Below are positions 21,552-32,699 of a DNA stretch of 64,000 nt, one piece after another (the first letter of the stretch is position 1; every line of letters begins with the position of its first letter). The position numbers and the translations under genes were made by a program. Source of the stretch: Eriocheir sinensis (taxonomy: Eukaryota; Arthropoda; Malacostraca; Decapoda; Varunidae); assembly GCF_024679095.1 (NCBI RefSeq), contig NW_026111272.1, positions 477,133 through 541,132 of the forward strand. The letters run 5' to 3'. The notes beneath the pieces were generated by a model. That model made no database searches. It saw nothing but the letters and a program-made list of their open reading frames with translations, and was not told the DNA's origin.

Positions 21552-21709
21552 GCTGAACTACTCTCCGGTGTTGGTGAGACAATAGGGAAACGGTTAGTGA
21601 GGACATGGGAAGGGTCTTTGGAGTGCTTCAGCTCCCTTCTCACCTCCCATATATACCTCACCGGGAGTGGCTTGCGCCCGTTCGGTAGGTGTCTTCCTAC
21701 CTACTCCAG

Positions 21710-22228
21710 CCATAGGGGCCTTGTCCGCCCTCGTATGAAGTATGCATCTCACGTGTGGGGGGGCCCATGCACTCACACAGCTCATCTGGACAGAGTGGAG
21801 TCTAAGGCTTTTCGTCTCATCAGCTTTCCTCCTCTTACTGAGTCTTCTACCGCTAAAATTCCGTCGCCATGTTGCCTCTCCTTCTATCTTCTATCGATAT
21901 TTTCACGCTGACTACTCTTCTGAACTTGCTAACTGCATGCCTACCCCCCCTCCCGCGGCCCCGCTGCACTCGAGTTTCTACTCATGCTCATCCCTATACT
22001 GTCCAAACCCCTTATGCAAGAGTTAACCAGCATCTTCATTCTTTCATCCCCTTTACTGGTAAACTCTGGGACAGCCTTCCTTCGTATGTATTTCCTCCTG
22101 CCTATGACTTGTCCTCTTTCAAGACGAGTGTATCAAGACACCTCTCCACCCGAATTTGACCTCTCTTTTGGCCACTCTATACTACTTTCCGTTGTGGGAG
22201 CGGCAAATAGCGGGCTTTTTTTATACAC
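21710..22228 (+). mobile_element. Family A LINE, right half of the split plus copy
   Basis: The segment resumes at the codons for RGLVRPRMKYASHVWGG, shifts frame several times (pieces at 21742, 21869, 21984), and ends with TTTCAAGACGAGTGTATC, CACCTCTCC and the AGCGGGC 3' UTR. It is older and more decayed than the LINE that split it. Confidence 0.82.
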
Positions 22229-22344
22229 TGTTTTTGATTAATTCATATGCATAAGTTTTTTATTATATCACAATTCTGTAGCACACAGTGTAATATAAAA
22301 AAGTGGTATAAAATTAGGACATACTTTTATTTATTTTTATTTCC

Positions 22345-22436
22345 AATGTGAGGGCGCAATTTTGTTCATAAGGTAAGGTAAGGGCGCAATTTTGGTCCTA
22401 AGGGGGGGCGGCCGCCCCTCCCTGGATCCGCCACTG
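22345..22436. mobile_element. Single transposon end (CAGTGGCGGATCC type)
   Basis: The minus strand reads CAGTGGCGGATCCAGGGAGG followed by GGCGGCCGCCCCCCC, a terminal sequence common to non-autonomous hAT-like elements. A TAAGG..GGGCGCAATTTT phrase is repeated inside. The partner end was not found. Confidence 0.45.
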
Positions 22437-23340
22437 TAGCAGAATGTCCTCATAGTGGCAGCACATACATTACCGCTCACAGATAAGCCTCTGCAACGGC
22501 TGGAAATGGATTTCATTGATTTGCCTGCTTCATGTGTTGTCCCGGCCACGGAGATTTACCAGGCTAGTTGGTCTGTGATAGACTGACGCATCCTTCTCCG
22601 TGTCTGGTAACCTCTCACGTACACATCACAAGGATAGAGGCCACCAATCATGGAGAGCACCAGTCTGTCACAGGCTGCAGCTTGGCTGATAACTCTGCAT
22701 GACTGACAAGATACTCGGAACAGCCCACTCAACGAGGTCCACTTCCAGATATAACACGGGCTGATCGCCAAGCCGTAAATCCACCTAATATCACCATAGC
22801 CGGCCAAGGATTCAGGACGTTTCATAAGGTAGAGGAGGTAGTGAAATTGTATTTCGTTAAGAATCCTTATAACCAAAAACTAACTAAAATTATGTGTATT
22901 TTTTTCTTCAACACAACATGGAATAAACAACAGAACAATAATGTGAAAATACGTCTGGCTGTAGCCCGCAGGCCCCAGGAGGCAGGCCCGCCATTTTGAG
23001 GGTATCAGATTCCTGAAATAGCATATTTTTACTGCGCAAAGCAGGTGATGTCACTTATTGTGACTTCATGAGGTTTCATATTTATCTATTTGCGTATATT
23101 TCAAGGTTGCAAAACTTAAATTACTAGTCTAATTTTTACAAGTGACACGAATTTGTGATTGCTTATCACATTAGAATTTCACTCTAATAAGTGCATCAGA
23201 CCTCACAGAAATATTACTAGTGTGTGTATGAATGAATACAAAGATAAACGCATACTTTGATTTAACTCTAGGATGTCTCGTGGATCATTGATAAATAAAA
23301 ACAAAATATCCGGATAGGCTACTCGTTAGCCCGTTACCTT
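22437..23340. other. Low-copy region; one unassigned open frame on the minus strand
   Basis: The minus frame 22556-22876 (about 106 codons, no ATG at its 5' limit) has balanced composition and ends QSITDQLAW before TAA. It could be a terminal exon but shows no domain and no partner. The remainder has nothing recognisable. Confidence 0.25.
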
Positions 23341-23511
23341 CAATGGCCCCCCAAAAAACAGTCCCTCCGCCAAGTTTGTACCCCACATTTGGTGATGTTA
23401 GGTGCGCCTGTTCTGTACTGCTACTCTGTGAGGGTGTTAATTCTCTGAAGACATTGCTAATCATTACAGAATATAGTACTCCTGTATCACCTTTATCTCA
23501 TCTGTCCTTTC

Positions 23512-23514
<3 letters not shown>

Positions 23515-23570
<56 letters not shown>
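23515..23570. repeat. (CT)n microsatellite
   Basis: About 55 bp of pure CT. Confidence 0.96.
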
Positions 23571-23576
<6 letters not shown>

Positions 23577-23699
23577 TCAGCTCACAAGCCCCACAGGATG
23601 ATACCCCACAGACACATGCCCCTCACAGACACATTGCCCCCCCCCTCCCCCTCCCCAACACACACACTAGAGATGTATCGGATGTCGAATTTCAGACAT

Positions 23700-23842
23700 C
23701 CGCGGATGCGGATGTATATGCGGATGTCATTTTGCGGATGCAAATGTGAATGCGGATATCAGTCTCTACTAAAATGCGGATGCAAATGCGGATGCGGATA
23801 TCAAAATATGACATCCTCGCGGATGCGGATGCGGATGCGGAT
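23700..23842. repeat. Left subterminal GCGGAT hexamer array of hAT element
   Basis: Many exact or near-exact GCGGAT hexamers occur here, some consecutive and others spaced by about 6-12 bp. The array starts with a palindromic ATCCGCGGAT. In characterised hAT elements, subterminal motifs of this kind bind the BED finger of the transposase; here that role is inferred. Confidence 0.9.
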
Positions 23843-23994
23843 GTTTTTACGTCAAACGTTCTCACCGAGAGGACCCCCCCCCAAAAAAAAAGCCTGTTTC
23901 AGTGTCAGACCATGCAGACAGGAGAAGTAACAAATAAAAACAAGATGGGAGAACCAAAATACTGCCAAATGAGTTCGAATGGTGTCTTAATAGT

Positions 23995-24065
23995 TGATAC
24001 TTCTCTCTTTGAAAGTATTTAAGTCATAGGAAGACGTAAATACAGACGCAGGAAGGGAGTTATAG
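23995..24065 (-). mobile_element. Diverged family A-like LINE 3' coding remnant inside the hAT element
   Basis: The minus strand reads SILYNSLPASVFTSSYDLNT and FKER, matching the LINE C-terminal signature KLWNNLPSSVFLPAYDLNSF. Only about 70 bp is recognisable. Confidence 0.5.
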
Positions 24066-24285
24066 AGTATACTAGTGGAAGTAAAGTGGAAGTACTTTTT
24101 GTTACAATAAAGTTTTATGACGAGTTTCAGCCACACATTTTGTGCGTTACCAGGATGCGGGAGGAGGACCCAACTCGTCGTGCATCCCACCGACCACTTT
24201 CCCCAACCTCCACCCTTTTGAAAGTGGTTAACTATAAATCTATAACCAACTGATTGAACTGATACTATAAACACATATTTATTAC

Positions 24286-26048
24286 TTAATATTTAAAGTT
24301 CAAGATGGGCAAGTTTCGTTTCAAAAACAGTAGCTTATTTACCTTTTCTGGCAAAAGCCGATTGCGCTTAGCGTCATATATCAAGCCAGCACTACTAAAC
24401 AGCTGCTCACTAGGAACGCTACTTGGTGGACAGGAGAGATACTGGCAAGCTACCTTTGCTAAATCAGGGTAGACTGTCTTCATTGTCTTCCACCATTGCA
24501 AACTATCTTGACTTGTTCCACTTATTCTTTTCTCTCTGTGATATTTCTCAATATCTTTCATGAGTAAAGTTACTACAGATGAGTTTTCTGCTTCATCATC
24601 ACTGCTGGAGGCAAGAATAGAGGTCATTGCTTCATCTAATGTTCCACAGGTGGTAGGTGTTTCACTCATATCATCTCTTCTTCGTTTCCTTCTTGGTTCT
24701 CCATCTTCCTCTTCTAGAATAGTCGTCTGACGAAGCTCCTCACATACTCTGGCAAGTGATGATTTTACTTGATCAGTGACGTGAGATGAAGAAAAAAAAT
24801 TACTCTTGTATCTTGGGTCAATATATGTTGCAATTCTGTAAAGATCTTCATTTTCAATCCAAGAAAATCTTTTCTCAACATCAGCCTTCATTGCTTCTTT
24901 CATGAAGTTTACTGCCTGTGTTGCTTGTCTGTCTTCATTTAACTCAATCACTGATCCTGAGCCTGGTTCATCTTCAGAGCTTGTATCTGAAGTATGAGTT
25001 TCTTCAACAGGGTTAGAAACTACTGATGTGGTATGCTGAAGAGTGTGTTTTAAGGACTTTACAAGTGGAATCACTTCAGCTGCTGTTGATGTGGAGTCAC
25101 TAAGTTTTTTTGTGATATCTTCATAAGGTTGTAAGGCTTGTACACATTTATGCATAATCAACCACTCAGTATTGCTGAGCTGTTTGATTTTGGAGTTGGT
25201 AGCAGCATACACACACAGATTCCTTTATTTCTAGTGTTCTTCTTAGCATGTGTAAGGTGCTATTCCATCTTGTGGGTGTATCATGAATAACAGAGAGTTT
25301 AGGTACTTGCAGCCTGTCCTGAATCTTTTGAAGTTCATCTTGTGCCATAGTTGAGTGATGAAAGTGCGTAGCAATACTACGAGTTTTTTTTTATCATGTT
25401 TTCTATATCACAATGTGATGATAACCCAGTTTTAGCAATCAGCTGTATTTTATGCACAGTACAATCCAAATTATTTACACCTGAGAGAAACAGAGCTTTT
25501 TTCATATTTGCTCCAGCATCACGCAGAACACAGTGCACATTTGTACGAGATATGTCCCACTTCATCAGCATATCATCAAACATTTTGGAAATATACTCTC
25601 CTGTATGTCGTTCTTCCAGTGGTTCAGCACCTAGCACAAAGTTTGTTCTTTCAAATTCCTTATTTATGGTATGTGCAGTTAAACTCAGCAATGACACACC
25701 TGCTGAGGTATCTGACCACACATCAGTTGTGAAGGAAAGTTTGTTGTCTTGCTTCACTTCATCAATTATTTCTTTTATTTTCTTGAAAACAGACTCATAC
25801 ATATCACTACATATCATTGATGAATAGAAATTTCGCTGCTTTAGACTGTATAGTGGAGCAGCTTCAGTCATCAGTCTCATGAATCCTATGTCCTCAACAT
25901 GACTGAAAGGCAAATCATCCATGACTAACATTTCTGCAATGCATTTATCCAGTTTCTTTGCCTTAGGGTTAGAAGCATCCCATAATTTTGCACTCTGAAA
26001 ATACTCAGCAACATTCCTTTGCTTAGCATCTGTCTTTGCTTTTTGCAA
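24286..26048 (-). pseudogene. hAT transposase core (catalytic and dimerisation domains)
   Basis: Three overlapping open segments on the minus strand (26048-25377, 25348-25166, 25212-24286) together form the core of a ZBED-like hAT transposase. The first has LSFTTDVWSDTSAG and CVLRDAGANMKKAL, the two aspartate-containing blocks of the RNase-H fold; the second has HDTPTRWNSTLHML; the last has an acidic insertion and ends with CQYLSCPPSSVPSEQLFSSA and PEKVNKLLFLKRNL, the hAT C-terminal dimerisation signature. No in-frame stop occurs within the segments. The frame changes at a T9 run (25384-25392) and at a CA run (25209-25218), so the breaks may be assembly errors rather than mutations. Confidence 0.85.
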
Positions 26049-26265
26049 AGGTGTTTTTTTCTATATTTATTTTTTCTTCCAACTTCTTTATCTCTTTTGC
26101 CATTAACTCTTCAAACTGTTCTTTATGCACTGATTTCAAGTGGTTTTTCAAAGATGTAGTTCCACGTCCCTTTCGTGAATAATCTTTCTTGCACAACAGA
26201 CACTGTGCTAGGTCACTTGACTTGCTCATAAAATATTTCCACACTTCATTACTATGTGACGCCAT
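26023..26265 (-). CDS. BED-type zinc finger of the hAT transposase (N-terminus)
   Basis: ATG at 26263-26265 starts a frame with VWKYF at residues 8-12, then Cys22-x2-Cys25 and His42-x4-His47, the BED finger pattern. It is followed by a basic and coiled stretch (EELMAKEIKKLEEKINIEK). The frame leaves the transposase frame at a T7 run at 26052-26058, after which the core continues in the next frame. The finger should bind the subterminal GCGGAT motifs. The 1.38 kb between this ATG and the right end would hold the promoter and leader. Confidence 0.8.
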   Translation of the reverse strand: MASHSNEVWKYFMSKSSDLAQCLLCKKDYSRKGRGTTSLKNHLKSVHKEQFEELMAKEIKKLEEKINIEKNTFAKSKDRC

Positions 26266-26894
26266 TTTTCAGCTGCTGTAGCAGTCAGCACAGAACAATA
26301 AAGCTTTGTAAACTTGATTATAATATCCTTTTAAACCATCACTGGCAAACTGTATTATCAGCGAGGAGCAAAGCAAGGAAGGAGCAGTACTTCTTCCTTC
26401 GAAGGCAAACTCTTACCAAACTGATGACCTAGCTGCCAGTGTACTGTGTAGGACTTATGCTCAGAATGCCAGTTTACAACTTATGGATCAGTATTATAAA
26501 TTTTCGAGATGCTTAGCAAATGTGAAAAGAAAATTACTTTATTCTAATGCTTCATTGCATTAAATTCTAGTAAGAAATACACCGAAAAGCCCTCTATAAC
26601 AGTAATAATGATAATAATAATAATAAAACAATAGCTAATATTACCCTTCCTCTGTGAAAATCTTTTCATCGGCAACTCACTGTATCAGGGGAAACAGGCG
26701 ACAACAGGAAAACTCGTGCGATAAGAAGAGCTCAGCGCTTCCGGTTCATATCTTTTTTAATATTATTATTTGTATAATTATGGAAACATTCGCATTAAAA
26801 GTATTTAAGGAAGAAGCACTGAATTCTACCGTGTGAAGTGGGAATAAGGTTTAAGACTGCAATGTACGACATTACTCAGCCACACGACACACAT

Positions 26895-26898
<4 letters not shown>

Positions 26899-26979
<81 letters not shown>

Positions 26980-27080
26980 GCAGTAAGGCATCGGGGTGAA
27001 GGTGACAAGCAAGGATGATAAGCCTCCTCTCTATCTCCCTCTTCACCCTCCTGACACACACACACACACACACACACAGT
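26899..27080. repeat. (CT)n and (AC)n microsatellites inside the hAT element
   Basis: About 78 bp of CT at 26899-26976 and about 25 bp of AC at 27055-27079, both in the leader side of the transposon. Confidence 0.95.
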
Positions 27081-27472
27081 GACTCACTCATCTGTCGTTA
27101 CTAAGTATCTAACATTCCACCATTCACAGTTTGCAGTTTATTTACTATGTATTTGTACTTCATAGTCACTAAGTAAAATTCGCCCCCTCCTCCTGACCTT
27201 CCCCTAAATTCTAGACACATTACGTTGTGTAAGTTTGAAAGGAAATGAATCCGTGATATTATTTGCTTTAGTTTTACTAGATAATTAATTCATTAGACAC
27301 ACATCAATAAATTTACTCCACATTTCTAAGCTCTGTCTGAACTCTAAGTCTGTAAGCACCAGGCAGTACTCTACTACTCTGCTAGTCTGTAACTGCGTGT
27401 CTATATATTACTCTATAATCTATAGGTTGTGCAATACACAAAACACATCCGCATCCACACATCCTCTGTAGA

Positions 27473-27632
27473 ATGCGGATGCGGATGCGGATGCGGATGT
27501 ATATTTCACCACAAATGCGGATGCGGAGGCGGAGGCGGATGTTCAGTTTATCACAACTACGGATGCGGATGCGGATGCGGAAGTGAAAAAATATGCGGAT
27601 GTTCCGCGGATGCGGATGCGGATGCGGATATC
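27473..27632. repeat. Right subterminal GCGGAT hexamer array of hAT element
   Basis: Uninterrupted runs of GCGGAT up to four or five units alternate with short spacers; a GGAGGC variant occurs near 27525. The array ends in CCGCGGATGCGG close to the inverted end. Confidence 0.9.
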
Positions 27633-27994
27633 CGATACATCTCTAACACACACACTGCAAGTAAACGAACCAGCTCAACCGAGATACATATACACTTTAA
27701 ACAGTAACTCTTCACTGTCTGGGTCTGTTATTTTCTTCTTTTTCTTTCGTTCTTTTTTGTATAAGCCGCCTGGAACGAGCAAGGTGACGTTTCCGAGCCT
27801 TGTTGGCATAACAAGGTCGGAGTGGGCAGCGGCGTCGTAAACCAACAAACGGGCAGCAAGAGAACTGCCAAAACTTCTGTATTGTAATTGCTTTTGTTTC
27901 TTCAATATGATCATTTTCAGATAAATATTCCCCAATGATGTCCTCTTCTTCTATATAGGGTTGTTGCAGCCTCACACTTTTCTTTCTTTCTTCT

Positions 27995-28140
27995 GTATAG
28001 GCCTGGCACCCAGAGCAGGAAGTGCCTCAGGTATTCTTCTTCCGCTCCACACATGTCACATTTCGTTCAGTTCACTCGACGATCGGGAGTTTCGCCTTTG
28101 TAACGGCACTCCCGGTGTGGGCCTACGAGTAGTGAAGCAC
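27995..28140 (-). pseudogene. LINE C-terminal zinc-knuckle remnant
   Basis: On the minus strand TKCDMCGAEEEYLRHFLLWV resembles the CxxCGxxExxxHFLxxC motif at the C-terminus of many LINE polyproteins, preceded by a GPHRECRYKGETPDRRV-like segment with a stop. The final cysteine is replaced by valine-proline. No other part of the element is seen. Confidence 0.35.
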
Positions 28141-28194
28141 CGAGCAAGGTTGGCTGTACATCATTTAGTTATTTTTGTGTCATTTCTACAAGTA

Positions 28195-28435
28195 GATATA
28201 TGACTTGGTGCATCTTTACCTCTATACCTACAAGTGGTCGTTTACCTCAGTGATTGTTACGAGAGGCAAAAGAGGTGAGGGAGTGAACTACGTTGTAACT
28301 TTACGTAATACCTAAGTGGTGGTTTACCTAAGTGGTTGTTAGAGGTTATAGAGAGCGAGCTACAGTGCAACGTTACCTACTTAAGTGGTTGTTTACCTCG
28401 ATGGTTGTCGGAGTCAAGGGACCAAACTATACTCT
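28195..28435. repeat. Diverged tandem repeat of about 85-90 bp
   Basis: TACCT(A/C)AGTG(A/G)TTGTTA-type and GTGGT(C/G)GTTTACCT-type phrases recur three times with drift. Confidence 0.55.
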
Positions 28436-28570
28436 AGGGTCCCATTTCCACTTTAGGCATCAATCTCAAAGCTCCCATTTCGATCATTAAGGCCATAAAG
28501 AACACAGACACCAAGAGGACATGTATAAATTGATCTAGGAAAAAGTTTCATCCAAGAGTAGCTTATAATA

Positions 28571-28706
28571 TTTTCAAGAATGGATCGCGTAATTGACCTC
28601 TCTTTCGGCCACCTCTTTGGATTCTTTTTAGGAGCAGCGAGTAGCGGGTTTTTTATTATTGTTTCCTTTTTTTGTGCCCTTGAGCTGTCTCCTTTGTTGT
28701 AAAAAT
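28571..28706 (+). mobile_element. Family A LINE, 3' end fragment
   Basis: ATTGACCTCTCTTTCGGCCA, AGCGGGTTTTTTATTATTG and GCCCTTGAGCTGTCTCC are the family's stop-codon region and 3' UTR, ending in TTGTAAAAATAAAA. Only about 135 bp was inserted or survives. Confidence 0.75.
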
Positions 28707-28828
28707 AAAATTGTTGGAAGGGTGAAATAGAAAGCATCTGATGACTTTCTTCACAGGCAATTATCTGCAGAGGCGTTCCTAGAGTATTTGGTACCCAGGG
28801 CAGAGCATAATTTTGCACCCCCTCTCAG

Positions 28829-28859
28829 GTATCTATATATCTATCTATCTATCTATCTA

Positions 28860-28925
<66 letters not shown>
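28829..28925. repeat. (TCTA)n(TA)n microsatellite
   Basis: TCTA units grade into about 65 bp of TA. The 3' end of a minus-strand LINE A copy lies immediately after it. Confidence 0.95.
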
Positions 28926-28927
<2 letters not shown>

Positions 28928-29621
28928 ACGAAGGAAACAGACCAAGGGCACACAAAAAAAGGAAACAATAATAAATAAAAAAGCCCGCTACTCGCCGCTC
29001 CCAAAAATAATCCAGAGGTGGCCAAAAGATAGGTCAATTTCGGGAGGAGAGTGTCCTGATACCCTCCTCTTGAAAGAGTTCAAGTCGAAGGCAGGAGGAA
29101 ATACAGATGAAGGAAGACTGTTGCAGAGTTTACCAGCGTGAAGGATGAAAAAGTGAAGATGCTAGTTAACTCTTGCATAAGGGGTTTGGACAGTATAGGG
29201 ATGAACATGAGTAGAAAGTCGCGTGCAGCGGGGACGCGTGAGGGGGGGAGGCATGCAGTTAGCAAGTTCAGAAGAGCAGTCAGCGTGAAAATTGCGACAG
29301 AAGATAGAAAGAGAGGCAACATGGCGGTAGAAATTAAGAGGTAGAAGACTATCAGTAATAGAAGGAGAGCTGATGAGACGAAAAGCCTTAGACTCCACTC
29401 TATCCTAGAGAGCTGTGTGAGTGGAGCCCCCGTGATATGCATACTCCATACGAGGGCGGACAAGGCCCTTGTATATGGATAGCAACTGTGCGGGGGAGAA
29501 CTGGCGGAGACGATACAGAACGCCCAACCTCGAGGAAACTGATTTAGTAAGAAAGGAGATGTGAAGTTTCCAGTTAAGATTTTGAGTTAGGGATAAACCT
29601 AGGATGTTTAGTGTTGAAGAT

Positions 29622-30215
29622 GGTGAAGTTATACATCTTGTATAACTTCAAGAAAATCCTCGGCTTCCAGGTCACCCTCTAGGTCTTCCCAGTCTATATT
29701 CCTATAATTAAAATTCCCCATTACGCAGACATGTCTACTCCTACTCGCCCTGCCAATCTCCTGTAGTAATATATTCGTGTCCTGCCTGTTAAGGTTGGGT
29801 GGCCTGTGCAGAACTCCTAGAGTTAGTTTTTCTTTCCCTTTGTAAACGTCCACCGAAACTGATTCTGAATCCATGTTAGTTTTGACTGAATTGTCAACTA
29901 AACATTTAAGTGAGTCATCAACATATAGCGCAACTCCACTTCCCTTTCTGCCCCTTCTGTCTTTGTGAAACATCTGATAACCCGTTATTTCAAATTCCGA
30001 TCTAAAATTTATATTGGCAGTGTCTATCCATGTCTCAGTGATCACTATTATGTCAAAATTTTCTGAACAAGCTTCACCCCTTAGTAAGTCTATCTGTTTC
30101 TGAAGCTCCTGATGTTAGTATAGAAGATTCTTAGCCCGTCCTCTGTTACTCCCCTATAATTACTTCTAAGCTGCCTGGTTATATTACGAGCTAGATGTCC
30201 TCTCCCATTACTCCT
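29622..30215 (-). pseudogene. CR1-type endonuclease fragment embedded in LINE A
   Basis: The minus strand reads IFYTNIRSFRNR, then VITETWIDTANINFRSEFEI, GSGVALYVDD and VCVMGNFNYRNIDWEDLEGD. These are the N, ETW and GDFN-type motifs of a CR1 endonuclease (the GDFN block reads GNFN here). Neither CR1 end is present, and the host LINE lacks about 300 bp at this point, so recombination or repair-mediated patching is more likely than retrotransposition. Confidence 0.7.
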
Positions 30216-31924
30216 CCCATTGGGACAGATCCCTGTGGAACACCACTGTTAATAGGTTTAGGGAAAGAATAGTAACCGTCTACCACAGCAGAGAAAGAAC
30301 GGCCGGAAAGGAAACTGGAGATAAAGGAACAGAGAGAAGGATAAAATTTGAAACAGTGCAGTTTAGAAAGCAAAGACTTGTGCCAGACTCTATCGAAGGC
30401 TTTCGATATGTCTAGTGCAACTAAGAAAGCTTCACCGAAACGGCTAAGAGAGGATGATCAAGAATCAGTTTAGAGAGCAAGAAGATCGCCAGTAGAATGA
30501 CCCTTGCAGAACCCATACTGGCAATCAGATAGAAGGTTAGAAGTGGAAAGGTGCTTTTGAATCTTCCGGTTAAGGATTGATTCAAAAGCTTTAGATAGAC
30601 AAGAAAGTAAAGCTTTAGAGCGGTAGTTTGAGGGATTGGAACGGTCACCCTTCTTAGGCACAGGCTGTACGAAGGCGTACTTCCAGCAGAAAGGAAAGAA
30701 AGATGTTGATAGGCAGAGGCGAAAGAATTTGGCCAGGCAGGGTGTCAGCACGGAAGTACAGTTTTTAAGGACAATAGGAGGCACTCCATCAGGTCCATAA
30801 GCCTTCTGAGAGTTGCCGCCAGAGAGGGCATAAAAAACATCATTGCTAAGAATCTTAATAACAGTCATAAAGAAGTCAGAGGGGGGATAAGTAGGAGAAA
30901 TATGCACAGAATAGTTCATAAAGGAGTTGTTACAGAAAGTTTGAGCGAAGAGTTCAGCCTTAAAGATAGATGAGATGGCAGTGCTGCCGTCAGGGTTAAG
31001 AAGAGGCGGGAAAGAGGAAGAAGTGATATTGGAGGAGATATTTTTGGCTAAGTGCCAGAAGTCTCTGGAAGAATTAGAGAAAGCAAGGTGTTGACATTTG
31101 CTATGGATAAAGGAGTTTTTGGTAAGTCTAAGAATAGATTTAGTACGATTCCGGGCGGAAATGTACAGATCATGGTTAGCGGGAGTTCGAAGGCTCTGGA
31201 ACCTTTTGTGTGCTGCCTCTCTATCTTTGACAGCACGAGAACAAGCGTGATTAAACCAAGGCTTTTTAGCGTGGGGAGTAGAGAAAGTACGTGGAATGTA
31301 TGCCTCCATTCAAGAGACAATCACCTTAGTGATGCGCTGGGCACACACAGAGGGGTCATTCTCTTGGAAGCAGTAATCATTCCGCGGGAAATCGGAAAAG
31401 TACATCCTCTGGTCGTCCCACCGAGTTGAAGCAAAATGCCAGAAGAATCGCCTCTTCAGTGGGTCCAGAGGGTGTACAGGCGCGATAGGACAGGATACAG
31501 AAATAAGGTTGTGATCGGAGGAGCCTAACGTAGAGAACAATTTGACGGAGTAAGCAGAAGGGTTAGAGGTAAGGAAGAGGTCTACTATCCATATCAGACC
31601 CTATGACATACCGTTTTTCGCAAATATCTTTCAAAAAAAGACTCGGATCAGCATGGGACTTTGGCACAGATTGTTTCACACACGCTAATTTTTGACGCTA
31701 TTGTGCAATTCCAGATGAGGTTAATTATGGCGTTTACTCTTGACTGTTATGGCAAAACCTGCGTGAGCCACTTACACATTTGAACAAGTGAGGCGTGACG
31801 TATTTGTGACGTGTATCCACCACCTACCTCCACCCCTGGCTTCCCCTACTCCCATCCCTCCCTTTCCCTCCCTCCTCCTTTTCCCCCGCACTCTCTCCCC
31901 CCGCCCTCTTTCTCCCCCATACCT

Positions 31925-31930
<6 letters not shown>

Positions 31931-31977
<47 letters not shown>
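31931..31977. repeat. (CT)n in left arm of foldback element
   Basis: About 45 bp of CT, paired with the (GA)n at 32639-32690 in the opposite arm. Confidence 0.95.
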
Positions 31978-31983
<6 letters not shown>

Positions 31984-32636
31984 CATGCGATGTGAAGCGT
32001 TGCACACATATTATGACTTGTCTGCAATGGCGGATAACTCGAAAGTATATGCTACGTATGATATGGTGTTTTTTGCACACGACCCTGATTCCTGTTCCAG
32101 CGTAACTGGATGTTGCTTAAGTGTTATATGAGGTTTGTTTGGCAATTATACAACCATTGAAAGTTGTACGAGTATATGACCCTCCTTCCCACAGGTTACG
32201 TTGAGCGTAGGATGGGATGAAGCACGTAGCTGACGCTTGATCATTTATAGGATATCGCGTAAGAGACGGAAAGGAATGACATTGGAATTGAGGCGGGAAT
32301 TCATTGCAGAGTAAAAACGTGAAACGAAATTGGAGAAATATATGAATAATTTATTCTGATGTCAGGAAAAGACTGCCATACGATATGTGTTCATGTAGAT
32401 ATGTTAAAAAGTCATAGCAAACAAAAATAGATAGCGAGTATATGATGGGTGGATTAATAATGTAAATAACTGACCACATAGGCTATGTTACTTCAGCATT
32501 CATCACCATCGACAAACAGGTCATCCTCGTCATCACCGTTGATGCTGATGCAGACGGGATATAATTTCTATTTATCTGCCATTAATTCAAGTCATACGTG
32601 TGCAAGGATTCATATCTCGTGTACAGCACAAGTGTT

Positions 32637-32638
<2 letters not shown>

Positions 32639-32690
<52 letters not shown>
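32639..32690. repeat. (GA)n in right arm of foldback element
   Basis: About 50 bp of GA followed by G-rich GGGGGGGGGAGGGGGAAGG. Confidence 0.95.

Positions 32691-32699
<9 letters not shown>

Larger units (their letters stand above)
18040..21709 (-). mobile_element. Family A LINE, essentially full-length copy inserted in another copy
   Basis: Read on the minus strand, a 5' leader of about 160 bp precedes one long frame, and the element ends with the GCGGGC..GCCCTTGAGCTGCCTCC 3' UTR and poly(A), seen as the T run at 18040-18066. CCAT is present at both junctions (18036-18039 and 21710-21713), a likely short target duplication. Without the 346-bp MITE inside it, the element is about 3.3 kb. It has no separate ORF1. 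Confidence 0.85.
23668..27645 (-). mobile_element. hAT transposon, near-complete, with GCGGAT subterminal arrays
   Basis: Inverted ends TAGAGATGTATCGGAT occur at 23668-23683 and, complemented, at 27630-27645. The flanks are ACACACAC on both sides (23660-23667 and 27646-27653), consistent with an 8-bp duplication but inside CA repeat, so not decisive. The 3,978-bp element encodes a BED-finger hAT transposase on its minus strand. Both ends carry arrays of the hexamer GCGGAT (about 23700-23842 and 27473-27632), in the same orientation on the plus strand. TAGAGATG matches the Ac-like end consensus. Confidence 0.9.

Noticed and set aside
23700..23842. GCGGAT repeat considered as an independent satellite or telomere-like sequence
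   Set aside because: Matched arrays at both ends of a hAT element and adjacent inverted ends explain it as subterminal sequence.
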